Positions 17,820 through 27,569 are shown, counted from the first letter of the stretch. The stretch is DNA of 64,000 bases from Stappia stellulata DSM 5886 (GCF_000423705.1 NZ_AUIM01000004.1:910587-974586), one strand, 5' to 3'. Notes: generated from the sequence alone by a model not told the origin. Numbers and translations: made by a program.

Positions 17820-18970
17820 CCGCCGCACTCCTGAGTGCCCTCTTGCTTGCAGGTTGCAACGATGCATCCGAGAAATCCGCATCCGGGGCCGCGCCGGCGA
17901 TGCCGCCATCTGCGGTGAGCTTCGTGGAAGTCGCGGCCGAGACAATTCCGATCACCAACGAACTGCCGGGTCGCATCGCCCCGACACGGATCGCCGAAGT
18001 GCGCCCGCGCGTGTCGGGCATCCTTGTCGAACGCGTCTTTGAACAAGGGTCGGTGGTGAAGGAGGGCGATGTTCTCTACCGCATCGATCCCCGGACGTTC
18101 CGCGTCGAGGTGGCAAGTGCCAAGGCAACCCTGCAACGCGCCAAGGCAACGCAGCTTCAGGCCCGCCAGCAGGCCGAACGGCAAGAGGAACTGCGCAATC
18201 GCAAAGTGACCAGCGCGCAGGCCTTCGAAAGCGCCACGGCGCAGCTTGCCCAGGCCGATGCCGACGTCGCACTGGCGCGCGCCGGCCTGGATGCGGCCGA
18301 GCTGAACCTGCATTTCTCGGAAGTGCGCGCACCGATTTCGGGCCGCATCGGCCGGGCGTTGCTCACCGAAGGCGCCCTGGTCGATCCCTCCGGCCAGGTG
18401 CTTGCGACAATCCAGCAGCTCGATCCGGTCTATGCGGACTTCACCCAGTCTGCCAACCAGACGCTGCGCCTGCGCCGCGCGCTCAATGTCGGCGCGCCGA
18501 ACGGCCCGCGTTCAGGCGAGGCGACGGTGCGCCTGCTGCTGGACGACGGTCAGGAATATTCGCATTCCGGCCTCCTGCTGTTTTCCGAAGCGACGGTCGA
18601 TACGACCACCGGACAGATCACCCTGCGCGGCCAGTTCCCCAATCCCGACGGCGACCTTCTGCCGGGCATGTATGTGCGTGTCCTGATCGAGCAGGGCAAG
18701 GAGATCGACGCGATAGCCGTTCCGCAGCAGGCGGTGCAGCGCAATACCGGCGGCCAGGCACAGATTTACCTGGTCGGCGCCGACAACAAGGCGGAACTGC
18801 GCCCGGTCGAAACCGGACGCGTGGTCGGATCGCGCTGGGTGATCACCAAGGGCCTCGCGCCCGGCGACAAGGTGATCGTCGAAGGGTTCCAGAAACTGCG
18901 CCCCGGCGCGCCACTGGCCCCGACCGAGTGGGACGACGGGTCCGGGACAGCGGACCTTGCCGCCAAGTAA
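17804..18970 (+). CDS. RND efflux periplasmic adaptor lipoprotein (AcrA/MexA type)
   Basis: A 388-residue membrane-fusion protein. MYRKLTAALLSALLLAGC is a lipoprotein signal with the lipobox Cys at residue 18. A biotinyl-lipoyl half motif (RPRVSGILVERVFEQGSVVKEGD), a coiled-coil hairpin rich in Ala/Gln/Lys, and the second half (FSEVRAPISGRIGRALLTEG) follow in the standard order, then the beta-barrel and membrane-proximal domains. It links the inner-membrane pump to an outer-membrane channel. No TolC-like gene is present in the window, so a channel encoded elsewhere must be used. Confidence 0.93.
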   Translation: MYRKLTAALLSALLLAGCNDASEKSASGAAPAMPPSAVSFVEVAAETIPITNELPGRIAPTRIAEVRPRVSGILVERVFEQGSVVKEGDVLYRIDPRTFRVEVASAKATLQRAKATQLQARQQAERQEELRNRKVTSAQAFESATAQLAQADADVALARAGLDAAELNLHFSEVRAPISGRIGRALLTEGALVDPSGQVLATIQQLDPVYADFTQSANQTLRLRRALNVGAPNGPRSGEATVRLLLDDGQEYSHSGLLLFSEATVDTTTGQITLRGQFPNPDGDLLPGMYVRVLIEQGKEIDAIAVPQQAVQRNTGGQAQIYLVGADNKAELRPVETGRVVGSRWVITKGLAPGDKVIVEGFQKLRPGAPLAPTEWDDGSGTADLAAK

Positions 18971-18978
18971 AACTCCGA

Positions 18979-19013
18979 AGGGATCCGGCCACCTCCTCCC
19001 GGCCCGGATCCCT
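18979..19013 (+). promoter_or_regulatory. Intercistronic hairpin between adaptor and pump genes
   Basis: AGGGATCCGG (18979-18988) pairs perfectly with CCGGATCCCT (19004-19013), loop 15 bases. There is no T run, so it is more likely an RNA-stability or attenuating element than a full terminator. The 117-base gap holds no gene. Confidence 0.5.
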
Positions 19014-19087
19014 GCACCATGACACGACGGGCCGTATGACGGGGCAGGCGCATCGCCGTCCCTTCCGGTCCAGCAGGATGTGACCGC

Positions 19088-22000
19088 ATGTCGTCCTTTT
19101 TCATTGACCGGCCCGTTTTCGCCTGGGTCATCGCCATTTTCATCACGCTGGTCGGCGTGATCGCGATTCCCTTCCTGCCGGTTTCCCAATACCCGACCGT
19201 CGCGCCGCCGCAGATCTCGATTCAGACCAACTATCCCGGCGTATCGCCCGAAGACGCCTATCTGAGCGTGACCCGGCCGATCGAGGAGGAACTCAACGGC
19301 GTCGAGGGGCTGATCTACTTCGAATCCACCTCGGAAAGCTCCGGGCGAATCTCGATCACCGCCACCTTCGCGCCGGGCACGGAAATCTCGCAAGCCGCTG
19401 TCGACGTGCAAAACAGCATTCGCCGGGTCGAACCGCGCCTGCCCCGCACGGTCACGCAACAGGGCATCCGTATCGAACAGGCCGGCGCCGGTTTCCTGAT
19501 GGTCGTCTCCGTCACCTCGACCGACGGGACGCTCGATGTGGTCGCGCTCGGCGACTACCTGAGCCGCAACGTCCTCGGCGAAGTCCGCCGCATCGACGGC
19601 GTCGGCAGCGCACAGCTGTTCGCCACCCAGCGTTCGATGCGGATCTGGATGGACCCGGACAAGATGCTCGGTCTCAATCTGACGGCCAGTGACGTCATCG
19701 CCGCGATCCAGACGCAAAACGCACAGGTGGCCGCGGGACGTATCGGCGCCCAGCCCAATCCAGTGACCCAGCAGATCTCGGCCACGGTCCTCGTCAAGGG
19801 GCAGCTCACCTCGGCAGAGGAGTTCGGCGCGGTGGTTCTGCGCGCCAATCCGGACGGCTCGACCGTACGGCTTTCCGATGTGGCCCGGGTCGAGGTCGGT
19901 GGCGAGAGTTACAATTTCTCCACCCGGCTGAACGGCCAGCCGAGTGCCGCCATCGGCGTTCAGCTTTCGTCCACCGGCAACGCGCTGGCCACATCCGAAG
20001 CGGTGCGCGCCAAGATGGAGGAGCTGGCCCAGTTCTTCCCGCAGGGCATCGCCTACGAAATCCCCTATGACACCTCTCCCTTCGTCGAGGCGTCGATCGA
20101 GAAAGTGATCTACACGCTGCTGGAGGCGGTGGCCCTCGTCTTTGTGGTGATGTTCCTGTTCCTGCAGAGCTTCCGCTACACCGTCATTCCAACGCTGGTG
20201 GTTCCCATCGCCCTGCTCGGCACCTGCGCCGTCATGCTCGCGGCCGGCTTCTCCATCAATGTGTTGACCATGTTTGCCATGGTTCTCGCCATCGGCATCC
20301 TGGTCGACGACGCCATCGTCGTTGTCGAGAACGTCGAGCGCATCATGGCTGAGGAAGGCCTGTCGCCCCGCGCCGCAACGCGCAAGGCGATGAAGCAGAT
20401 ATCGGGCGCGATCATCGGGATCACGCTGGTGCTGACTGCCGTCTTTGTCCCGATGGCCTTCTTCCCCGGCGCTGTCGGCATCATCTACCAGCAATTCAGC
20501 CTGACCATGGTCGTGTCGATCCTGTTCTCCGGCTTTCTCGCGCTGTCTTTCACGCCCGCACTCTGCGCCAGCATGCTGAAGCAGATTCCCGAGGGGCATC
20601 ACGAAAAGCGTGGTTTCTTCGGCCTTTTCAACCGCGGTTTCGCCCGTACCACGAAAGGCTACAGCGCTTCCGTCGGCTGGTTGTCGCGGCGCGCCGGGCG
20701 GATGATGGTCATCTACCTGGCCCTGCTTGTGGGACTCGGCTGGGCCTACACCCGTCTGCCGTCGTCCTTCCTTCCGAACGAGGACCAGGGCTTCCTGCTG
20801 GTCAACATCCAGGCGCCACCCGAGGCAAGCGCCAACCGAACGCTGGAAGTGATCCAGCAGGTTGAGGAGATCTTCGGGAAGGAAAGTGCCGTCTCGCGTA
20901 TCGTCGGCATTCTCGGCTTCAGCTTCTCCGGAGCGGGTCAAAATGCCGGTCTCGCCTTCGTGACCTTGAAAGACTGGTCGGAACGCGGCCCGGATGACTC
21001 CGCCAGCGCCATAGCGGCGCGCAGCAACGGCCAACTGTTCGGATTGAAGGACGCCATGTCCTTTGCGCTTTCGCCTCCGGCGATCCAGGGGCTTGGCACC
21101 TCGAACGGCTTTTCCTTCCGCTTGCAGGATCGTGGCGGTCGCGGAACGGATGCGCTCGCCGCCGCACGCGACCAGCTTATGGCAGCTGCAAGCGAGAATC
21201 CGATTCTCACCGGCCTTCGCATCGACGGCCTGCCCGATGCAGCCCAGGTTAACCTTCAGGTCAATCGCGAGAAGGCGAATGCCTTCGGCGTCGCCTTCGG
21301 CGACATCAACGCCACGATTTCCGCACATCTCGGTTCGAGCTACGTCAACGATTTCCCCAATTCCGGGCGCATGCAGCGGGTCACCGTGCAGGCGGATCAG
21401 GACGCCCGGATGCAAACGGACGATCTGCTGAAACTGTCCGTGCGCAACACCAACGGCGGCATGGTTCCCCTGTCCGCATTCGCAACCGTGGACTGGGTCA
21501 AGGGGCCGTCCCAGATCGTCGGATACAACGGTTATCCCTCGATCCGAATTTCCGGACAGGCCGCCCCCGGCTATTCCTCCGGCGACGCGATCGCCGAGAT
21601 GGAGCGCATCGCGGCCTCGCTTCCCTCCGGTTTCGGCTACGAATGGACCGGCCAGTCGCTCCAGGAAATCCAGTCCGGATCGCAGGCGCCTTTCCTGATC
21701 GGACTGAGCATCCTGTTTATCTTTCTGCTGCTCGCAGCCCTTTACGAAAGCTGGTCGATCCCCTTCGCGGTCATGTTGGTGGTGCCGCTCGGGGTCATCG
21801 GCTCGGTGGCCGCTGTAACGTTGCGCGGCATGCCGAACGACGTCTATTTCACCGTCGGACTGATCGCCATCGTGGGACTTTCGGCCAAGAACGCGATCCT
21901 CATCATCGAATTCGCCAAGGACCTCATGGCGGAAGGACGCACCATGTACGAGGCGACCGTCGAGGCGGCCCATCTGCGGTTCCGGCCCATCCTGATGACT

Positions 22001-22246
22001 TCGCTGGCCTTCACGCTCGGCGTGACACCGCTCGCGATCGCCAACGGCGCCAGCGCGGGAAGCCAGAATGCCATCGGAACCGGGGTCGTGGGCGGCATGA
22101 TTTCCGGCACGGTGCTTGCGATCTTCTTCGTGCCGGTGTTCTACGTCTTCGTAATGCGTACGTTCGCCCGCGTCCCGCTCGACGGGGACGGGAAGTCCCG
22201 AAGCGCGGAGACCGCCGATAGTGCGGCCGAGGCCCCGGCTGAATAG
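19088..22246 (+). CDS. RND efflux inner-membrane pump (HAE1, AcrB/MexB type)
   Basis: A 1052-residue proton-driven pump of full family length. MSSFFIDRPVFAWVIAI is the classic N-terminus. Twelve membrane segments flank two large periplasmic loops, and the proton-relay Asp pair lies in AIGILVDDAIVVVENVERI (TM4). GLSAKNAILIIEFAKD near residue 935 is the TM10/11 signature. The AcrB-like hydrophobic drug exporter group is the best fit; heavy-metal pumps have a different TM4 motif. The substrates cannot be predicted. Confidence 0.95.
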   Translation: MSSFFIDRPVFAWVIAIFITLVGVIAIPFLPVSQYPTVAPPQISIQTNYPGVSPEDAYLSVTRPIEEELNGVEGLIYFESTSESSGRISITATFAPGTEISQAAVDVQNSIRRVEPRLPRTVTQQGIRIEQAGAGFLMVVSVTSTDGTLDVVALGDYLSRNVLGEVRRIDGVGSAQLFATQRSMRIWMDPDKMLGLNLTASDVIAAIQTQNAQVAAGRIGAQPNPVTQQISATVLVKGQLTSAEEFGAVVLRANPDGSTVRLSDVARVEVGGESYNFSTRLNGQPSAAIGVQLSSTGNALATSEAVRAKMEELAQFFPQGIAYEIPYDTSPFVEASIEKVIYTLLEAVALVFVVMFLFLQSFRYTVIPTLVVPIALLGTCAVMLAAGFSINVLTMFAMVLAIGILVDDAIVVVENVERIMAEEGLSPRAATRKAMKQISGAIIGITLVLTAVFVPMAFFPGAVGIIYQQFSLTMVVSILFSGFLALSFTPALCASMLKQIPEGHHEKRGFFGLFNRGFARTTKGYSASVGWLSRRAGRMMVIYLALLVGLGWAYTRLPSSFLPNEDQGFLLVNIQAPPEASANRTLEVIQQVEEIFGKESAVSRIVGILGFSFSGAGQNAGLAFVTLKDWSERGPDDSASAIAARSNGQLFGLKDAMSFALSPPAIQGLGTSNGFSFRLQDRGGRGTDALAAARDQLMAAASENPILTGLRIDGLPDAAQVNLQVNREKANAFGVAFGDINATISAHLGSSYVNDFPNSGRMQRVTVQADQDARMQTDDLLKLSVRNTNGGMVPLSAFATVDWVKGPSQIVGYNGYPSIRISGQAAPGYSSGDAIAEMERIAASLPSGFGYEWTGQSLQEIQSGSQAPFLIGLSILFIFLLLAALYESWSIPFAVMLVVPLGVIGSVAAVTLRGMPNDVYFTVGLIAIVGLSAKNAILIIEFAKDLMAEGRTMYEATVEAAHLRFRPILMTSLAFTLGVTPLAIANGASAGSQNAIGTGVVGGMISGTVLAIFFVPVFYVFVMRTFARVPLDGDGKSRSAETADSAAEAPAE

Positions 22247-22280
22247 ACGCCCGCCAGTGACGCTGCGAAAACGGATCGGC

Positions 22281-22316
22281 GCGGCCGTCGGGAGCAATCC
22301 CGGCGGCCGCTTCTTC
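22281..22316 (+). terminator. Strong hairpin terminator after the RND pump
   Basis: GCGGCCG-T-CGGGA (22281-22293) pairs with TCCCG-G-CGGCCGC (22298-22310) across a GCAA tetraloop, a 13-pair stem with one wobble. TTCTTC follows. It lies 35 bases after the pump stop and also faces the end of the convergent cytochrome c gene. Confidence 0.7.
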
Positions 22317-22333
22317 ATGTGGGGTGGCGGTCC

Positions 22334-22801
22334 TCAGTCGGCGGGATCCCGAGCCGTCACTTCGGCCTGAAAGGTGCGCTCCCTTTCAGGCCACCGCGTC
22401 TTGATCCAGGCCAGCACGTCCTGCAATTCGTCATCGGTGTAGACGTCCCCGAAACCCGGCATGTCGCTTTTGTAGCCGCCTCCGACAACGCTCGCGGTTC
22501 CCCGTCTCATGATGTCGAGAAGCAGTCGGTCCGAATGGTGCCAGGTGTGACCGGTCTCGTCATGCGGCGGCGCGGGAAGCCGGCCGTTCTGGTTCGGAGT
22601 CTGCCAGTCCGCCTGCCCTTCGAGACTTGCCCCGTGGCAGGAGGCGCAAGCCTCCGCGTAGATCTGCGCCCCTCGCGCAAGGTCCCGGCCGCCGTTTGAG
22701 GCCCCGCCCCCGCCGAACCATCCGGCATTGAGGCCCAGGGCAATGCCGGCAGCCCCACCCAGGAGGCTTGCGAGAGCAAGGAGACGGCCCGCGCCCGACA
22801 T
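22334..22801 (-). CDS. c-type cytochrome, monohaem, membrane-anchored or secreted
   Basis: A 155-residue protein with one haem site, CASCH (Cys-X2-Cys-His) near residue 51, and a possible axial Met in SDMPGFGDVYTDDELQDVLAWIK. The N-terminus MSGAGRLLALASLLGG is a signal peptide or membrane anchor. It is the last gene of the leftward copper block, 85 bases after the ATPase stop. Similar small cytochromes accompany DUF305 proteins and copper ATPases. Its electron partners are unknown. Confidence 0.85.
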   Translation of the reverse strand: MSGAGRLLALASLLGGAAGIALGLNAGWFGGGGASNGGRDLARGAQIYAEACASCHGASLEGQADWQTPNQNGRLPAPPHDETGHTWHHSDRLLLDIMRRGTASVVGGGYKSDMPGFGDVYTDDELQDVLAWIKTRWPERERTFQAEVTARDPAD

Positions 22802-22886
22802 CACGGCACCCGGATCTCGATCAGGGAAAACAAGTGCCCCTGACAGCGCGTCCCGCCCTGCGGTGAGCGAAAGCAATGAAGCGCGA

Positions 22887-25265
22887 TCACAGCTTCACAC
22901 GCCTGAGCCGCAGGGCATTGGTGATCACCGAGACCGACGAGAATGACATCGCGGCAGCGGCAATCATCGGCGACAGCAGCAGGCCGAACACCGGGTAGAG
23001 GATCCCGGCCGCGACCGGCACCCCGGCGGCATTGTAGAAAAAGGCGAAGAACAGGTTCTGCTTGATGTTTCTCAGCGTTGCCTTCGCCAGTTTGCGCGCC
23101 CGCACGATCCCCGACAGATCCCCACCGAGCAGCGTCAGCCCCGCGCTGTCGACGGCGACATCCGCGCCGGTGCCCATGGCGATACCCACATCCGCCGACG
23201 CCAGCGCCGGCGCATCGTTCACGCCATCGCCGGCCATGGCAATGCGCGCGCCTTTGGCACGCAATTCGTCGACAAGCGCCTTTTTGTCTTCCGGCAGGAC
23301 GCCGGCGCGCACCTCGTCGATCCCCAGTCTCGCCGCAACCGCCTCCGCGGTGCGCTGGTTGTCGCCTGTCGCCATGATGACGCGCAGGCCCTGCCTGTGC
23401 AGCTCACGGATCGCCGCCTCCGTCGTCTCCTTGATGGGATCAGCGACCGCAACCAGCCCGGCCAGCCGTCCGTCGAGCGCGACATACATCGCCGTCTTGC
23501 CCTCCGACCGCAGGGCATCGGCTTTGTCGTCCAACGGCGCCGTCGCGATACCGAGAGACTGCATCAGTCCGACATTGCCGAGCGCGACCGCACGCCCCTC
23601 GACCCTGCCTGTGACACCCTTGCCGGTAACCGCCTCGAAGTCCGATGCCGTCCCCGTGTTCACCCCGCGCTGACGCGCGCCTTCAACAATGGCATCGGCG
23701 AGCGGATGCTCCGACCCGCGTTCAAGTGCTGCGGTATTGACCAGAACTTCGTCTTCCGAAAAGGACTCCAACGCCAGGACATCCGTCAGTTTCGGCCTGC
23801 CTTCGGTCAGCGTTCCCGTCTTGTCGACGATGAGGGTGTCCACGCGTGCCATGCGTTCGAGCGCCTCTGCGTCCTTGATCAGCACGCCGGCCTGCGCGCC
23901 GCGACCGGCCGCCGTGGTGATCGAGATCGGCGTTGCAAGTCCGAGCGCGCAGGGGCAGGCGATGATCAACACGGACACCGCGGCAGCAATGGCGAAAACG
24001 AACGCCGGACTTGGCCCGATCATCAGCCATGTCACGAAGGCGACGATCGCAACCACGACCACGGCCGGCACAAAAAATTCCGAAACGCGATCCGCAAGCC
24101 CCTGGATCGGAGCCTTCGAACGACGGGCGCCCGCAACCATATCCACGATCTGTGCAAGCACGGTGTCCGCCCCGACATCTGTGGCGCGGATCGCCAATGT
24201 TCCGTTCTTGTTGATCGTCCCGCCGGTAACCCGGTCGCCTCCGGTCTTTTCGATCGGCACGGATTCGCCGGTAATCATGCTCTCGTCGATAGCCGAGCGT
24301 CCATCCACGACCTCGCCGTCGACGGGCACGCTGTCGCCCGGCCGCACGCGCAGCAGGTCGCCTGCGACAATGTTTTCAAGCGGAGCATCGTATTCAGAGC
24401 CGTCGGGCAGGATGCGGCGTGCGGTCTTGGGCGCGAGATCCATCAACGCCTTGATCGCATCGCCCGTGCGCTCGCGGGCCCGCAACTCCAGCACCTGGCC
24501 GACGAACACGAGTGCGACGATCACCACGGCCGCCTCGAAATAGGTCCCGACCATGCCGCCCATGTTGCGATATTGTTCGGGAAACACACCGGGCAGGAAC
24601 GTGGCGACCAGCGAATAGAGATAGGCAGCGCCGACGCCGAGCGAAATCAACGTCCACATGTTGGGCGAGCGGTTGGCGACAGAGTTGATGCCACGCTGGA
24701 AGAACGGCAATGCCGCCCAAAGCACCACAGGCGTGGCGAGCACGAACTCCAGATAAACCGCCGTCTGGTGTCCGAGCCAGTCCCGCACCGGCAGTCCGAC
24801 AACATCTCCCATCGTGAGAATGACAAGGGGCACCGCCGCGATCGCGCTGGCCCAGAGCCGCCGGGTGAAATCGGTCAGTTCCTCGCTCGGCTCGTCGGAG
24901 GGCACTGTCGGCTCGAGCGCCATCCCGCAGATCGGACACGCTCCAGGCCCGTCGCGAACGATCTCGGGGTGCATCGGGCACGTCCAGAGTGAGCCCGGCG
25001 CAGCGCTCTGCTCGACCTTTCCGGCGTTGCCGGACGCATAGAAATACGGGTCCCCGTCGAATTTCGTCTGACAGCCCTCGGAACAGAAATAATAAGTCTG
25101 GCCATCGTAATCGCGCGAGCGGGCATCCGGGCCGGGGGTTACCGACATGCCACAGACCGGATCCCTTGCACCGGTCTCATCCGGACCGCCTTGCATATGC
25201 GTGTGCCCGCAATTCCCGTCAGCGTGATCGCCGTGATGATGGTGGGTATGGGCATCTTGCGTCAT
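22887..25265 (-). CDS. copA: Copper-translocating P1B-type ATPase with YHS and zinc-ribbon-like N-terminus
   Basis: A 792-residue copper exporter. The N-terminus is His-rich (HTHHHHGDHADGNCGH), then has a YHS domain (ARDPVCGM...YYFCSEGCQ, residues about 34-70) and a heavy-metal-binding segment CPMHPEI...CPICGM (residues about 95-115). The usual GMxCxxC HMA domains are absent. The membrane part carries the CPC ion site (IIACPCALGLATP), with actuator TGES, phosphorylation site DKTGTLTEG, and hinge GDGVNDAPAL. This architecture is common in copper/silver pumps adapted to periplasmic chaperone delivery. A MerR/CueR-like promoter lies directly upstream. Confidence 0.93.
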   Translation of the reverse strand: MTQDAHTHHHHGDHADGNCGHTHMQGGPDETGARDPVCGMSVTPGPDARSRDYDGQTYYFCSEGCQTKFDGDPYFYASGNAGKVEQSAAPGSLWTCPMHPEIVRDGPGACPICGMALEPTVPSDEPSEELTDFTRRLWASAIAAVPLVILTMGDVVGLPVRDWLGHQTAVYLEFVLATPVVLWAALPFFQRGINSVANRSPNMWTLISLGVGAAYLYSLVATFLPGVFPEQYRNMGGMVGTYFEAAVVIVALVFVGQVLELRARERTGDAIKALMDLAPKTARRILPDGSEYDAPLENIVAGDLLRVRPGDSVPVDGEVVDGRSAIDESMITGESVPIEKTGGDRVTGGTINKNGTLAIRATDVGADTVLAQIVDMVAGARRSKAPIQGLADRVSEFFVPAVVVVAIVAFVTWLMIGPSPAFVFAIAAAVSVLIIACPCALGLATPISITTAAGRGAQAGVLIKDAEALERMARVDTLIVDKTGTLTEGRPKLTDVLALESFSEDEVLVNTAALERGSEHPLADAIVEGARQRGVNTGTASDFEAVTGKGVTGRVEGRAVALGNVGLMQSLGIATAPLDDKADALRSEGKTAMYVALDGRLAGLVAVADPIKETTEAAIRELHRQGLRVIMATGDNQRTAEAVAARLGIDEVRAGVLPEDKKALVDELRAKGARIAMAGDGVNDAPALASADVGIAMGTGADVAVDSAGLTLLGGDLSGIVRARKLAKATLRNIKQNLFFAFFYNAAGVPVAAGILYPVFGLLLSPMIAAAAMSFSSVSVITNALRLRRVKL

Positions 25266-25292
25266 TTCAGACTCCTACCTGAATTGACGGCC

Positions 25293-25323
25293 TTGCTATC
25301 CCTTCCAGTCACAGGAAGGTCAA
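25293..25323 (-). promoter_or_regulatory. CueR/MerR-type promoter of the copper ATPase gene
   Basis: On the minus strand, TTGACC (25323-25318) and TAGCAA (25298-25293) are separated by 19 bases, the overlong spacer typical of MerR-family promoters. Inside the spacer lies the dyad ACCTTCC-TGTGACT-GGAAGGG (25320-25300). The match to the known CueR operator pattern (ACCTTCC...GGAAGGT) is close. It is 28 bases upstream of the copA start. No cueR gene is in the window. Confidence 0.75.
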
Positions 25324-25338
25324 GATCCGCTGCGTCCT

Positions 25339-26679
25339 CTATTTCTTCCCGCCGGAGGATGGCTCCGACGGCGCGTGCGCGTGGTCAGGCTGCCCCCTGG
25401 CCGGCGGTCTGACCCGCAGGAACACGCTTTCAAAGAGAAAGACCGCCGCCATGCCAACGGCAGCAATTGCAACAATCGCAGGGTCCGTCTGCAATTTCAG
25501 GATTGCAAAAGCCGACAAGACGAGCAGGTCGAGCGCGATCGCGATCAGCAAGACCTCTCCCCTGGCCCCGATTTCCCGGCGAAGGCTGCGAAACACCCCC
25601 CAGTGAATGAGGATATCCATCACCAGATAGAAGAAGACGCCGAGCGACGCGATGCGGCCGAGGTCGAAGAAGACCGTGAGAAGCCCGGCGATCACCACCG
25701 TATAGACAAGCGTATGATCCTGAATCCCGCCGCTCATCCGGAAATGGCTGTGCGGGATCAGCCGCATGTCGGTGAGCATCGCCAGCATGCGAGACACCGC
25801 AAAAACGCTGGCAATGAGCCCGGAGGCCGTGGCGACGACGGCAAGCACGACGGTGAGATAGAAGCCGGTCCGCCCGAGCGCAGGTTCGGCTGCTTCAGCG
25901 AGCGCATAATCCTTCGCTGCGATGATGCGCTCAAGCGGCAGGCTCGCTCCGACGGCGAAGGCCACCAGAAGATAAACCAGCACGCAGATTGCAATCGAGA
26001 AAACGATCGCCCAGCCGACGTTGCGATGCGGCCGGGTGATCTCCGCACCGCTGTTGGTGATAGTCGTGAACCCCTTGAACGCCAGAACGGCAAGAGCGAC
26101 GGAGGCAAGAAATCCGCCGGCTCCCCCGGCTCCCCCGGTCGCCTCGAAGCTGATGCCCCCGGCCCAGAGTGCCGCAATCCCGAAAAGAGCTATTCCCAAG
26201 ACTTTGAAAACAGCCATGAAGATCGAAAAAACACCGACAGAGCGATTGCCCAGGACATTGACCAGCCAGGCGAAAACGATCACCGAGACGCCCAGCGCCG
26301 GCTCCGGCCAGCCACCGGGCTCCATCCCCAACCCGCGCAGCGTATAGGATGCGAAGGTCCGTGCGACCAGGCTTTCGTTGATGACCATCGACAGCGCCAT
26401 CAAGAGCGCTGCGCCTGCCGCGACCGTCGTCGGTCCATAGGCCTTGACGAGGACCATCGCGATACCACCGGCGGACGGAAAGGCATTCGACATCTTGATA
26501 TAGGTGTAGGCGCTGAAGGCCGTGACGACCGCGCCCGCCACAAAGGACAGCGGAAAGATCGGGCCCGCCAGTTCCGCCATCTGTCCGGTGAGCGCGAGGA
26601 TGCCGGCGCCGATCATCACGCCCGTGCCCATGGCAACGGCCCCCGGCAGGGTAATGCTGTCTTTCCGGTAACCCGTCAT
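25339..26679 (-). CDS. APC-family amino acid permease
   Basis: A 446-residue secondary transporter with about twelve membrane segments. GTGVMIGAGILALTGQMAELAGP near residue 18 is the APC helix-1 motif (GxGIGxGI), and AFKGFTTITNSGAEITRPHRNVG matches the TM6-loop region. The tail is hydrophilic and His/Ser-rich. GGGAG precedes the ATG. The substrate is unknown; its place among copper/redox genes could be fortuitous. It is separated from the ATPase gene by the CueR-like promoter. Confidence 0.85.
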   Translation of the reverse strand: MTGYRKDSITLPGAVAMGTGVMIGAGILALTGQMAELAGPIFPLSFVAGAVVTAFSAYTYIKMSNAFPSAGGIAMVLVKAYGPTTVAAGAALLMALSMVINESLVARTFASYTLRGLGMEPGGWPEPALGVSVIVFAWLVNVLGNRSVGVFSIFMAVFKVLGIALFGIAALWAGGISFEATGGAGGAGGFLASVALAVLAFKGFTTITNSGAEITRPHRNVGWAIVFSIAICVLVYLLVAFAVGASLPLERIIAAKDYALAEAAEPALGRTGFYLTVVLAVVATASGLIASVFAVSRMLAMLTDMRLIPHSHFRMSGGIQDHTLVYTVVIAGLLTVFFDLGRIASLGVFFYLVMDILIHWGVFRSLRREIGARGEVLLIAIALDLLVLSAFAILKLQTDPAIVAIAAVGMAAVFLFESVFLRVRPPARGQPDHAHAPSEPSSGGKK

Positions 26680-26713
26680 TGCACATGCTCCCAGTGGCGA
26701 CAGCGGCGGGGTC

Positions 26714-26733
26714 GCCGCAAGGTTTCTTGCGGC
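26714..26733 (-). promoter_or_regulatory. Intercistronic hairpin
   Basis: GCCGCAAG (26714-26721) and CTTGCGGC (26726-26733) form a perfect eight-pair stem with a four-base loop, in the 116-base gap between the glutaredoxin-MauE gene and the permease gene. No T run follows in either direction, so read-through with attenuation is possible. Confidence 0.4.
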
Positions 26734-26795
26734 AAGGGCCGCACCGTTGTCGGTCGATGCCGGAGACCTCCAGGGTCAAACCGGTGGACACGGGC

Positions 26796-27569
26796 TCAAA
26801 GCAGGAAGGACCTGAGCGGCATCCAGATCCCCATCGCCACCATCATCAGGTTTTCCGTCAGGGAGACGAAGCCAAGAGGTACGGATGTATCGCCGCCGAC
26901 GCAGGCGCATTTGAGTTCGCGCTTGTCGATATAGACGGCCTTGAAGACGCTGACGGCGCCCACCGTACCGATGAACAGGGCGAGCGGTGCGGAGATCCAG
27001 ACAAGCACGCCGGCGGTCATCAGGATGCCGGCGAGCGCCTCGCCGAAGGGGTAGATCTTTCCGTAGGGGACGAAGCGCCGTGCCAGAAGGTCGTAATTCA
27101 GGAACATCGTCGAGAAGCTCTCTACATCCTGCAATTTCTGCACGGCGAGCAGTGTCATCGACAGCGAGATGAACCACTCGACCGCCCGCACGCTCAGCGC
27201 CGTTCCGTACTGGTGAAACGACAGGCCAAGCGCAAGCAGGGCCGCGACGGAGAAGATGGCGATCACGGGCTGATAGCTCGTGTCGCTTTGCTCTTCTGGC
27301 GGAGGGTCGACGCCGAGATGCACCCGCAGGTCCTCGTACCCGCCGATCCGTTCGCCCCCGATAAAGACCTGGGGTGTCGTCCCGACGCCTTGCCGTTCCA
27401 TGAAGGCGTCCGTCTCAGCACGGGTTGTCAGCGGATGATCCTCGACCTTGAAGCCGCGCCGCTCGAGAAGGTCCTTCGACTTCAATCCGAACGGGCAAAG
27501 ATGATCCGGCATGACCATTCGAAAGAGTTGCGCCGTTGTCTCGCGGTCCTTTGTCGGGTTGCTGGCCAA
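26796..27569 (-). CDS. Glutaredoxin-MauE/DoxX membrane fusion protein
   Basis: A 257-residue two-part protein. Residues about 1-85 are glutaredoxin-like, with CPFG as the active site (one Cys at the usual pair position, so monothiol-like), a TTPQVFIGG cis-Pro loop and GGYEDL. Residues about 100-257 are four membrane segments of the MauE/DoxX redox-associated family, ending with a cytoplasmic or periplasmic KCACVGG Cys pair. MauE relatives pass reductant across the membrane. A role in keeping a periplasmic copper site or cytochrome reduced would fit the neighbours (inference). It lies nine bases after the DUF305 gene stop. Confidence 0.82.
   Translation of the reverse strand: MASNPTKDRETTAQLFRMVMPDHLCPFGLKSKDLLERRGFKVEDHPLTTRAETDAFMERQGVGTTPQVFIGGERIGGYEDLRVHLGVDPPPEEQSDTSYQPVIAIFSVAALLALGLSFHQYGTALSVRAVEWFISLSMTLLAVQKLQDVESFSTMFLNYDLLARRFVPYGKIYPFGEALAGILMTAGVLVWISAPLALFIGTVGAVSVFKAVYIDKRELKCACVGGDTSVPLGFVSLTENLMMVAMGIWMPLRSFLL

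Noticed and set aside
18512-22318. A 1268-residue frame on the minus strand through the RND pump
   Set aside because: It is rich in Arg, Asp, Gly and His with no domains and mirrors the GC-rich codons of the well supported pump gene on the plus strand.
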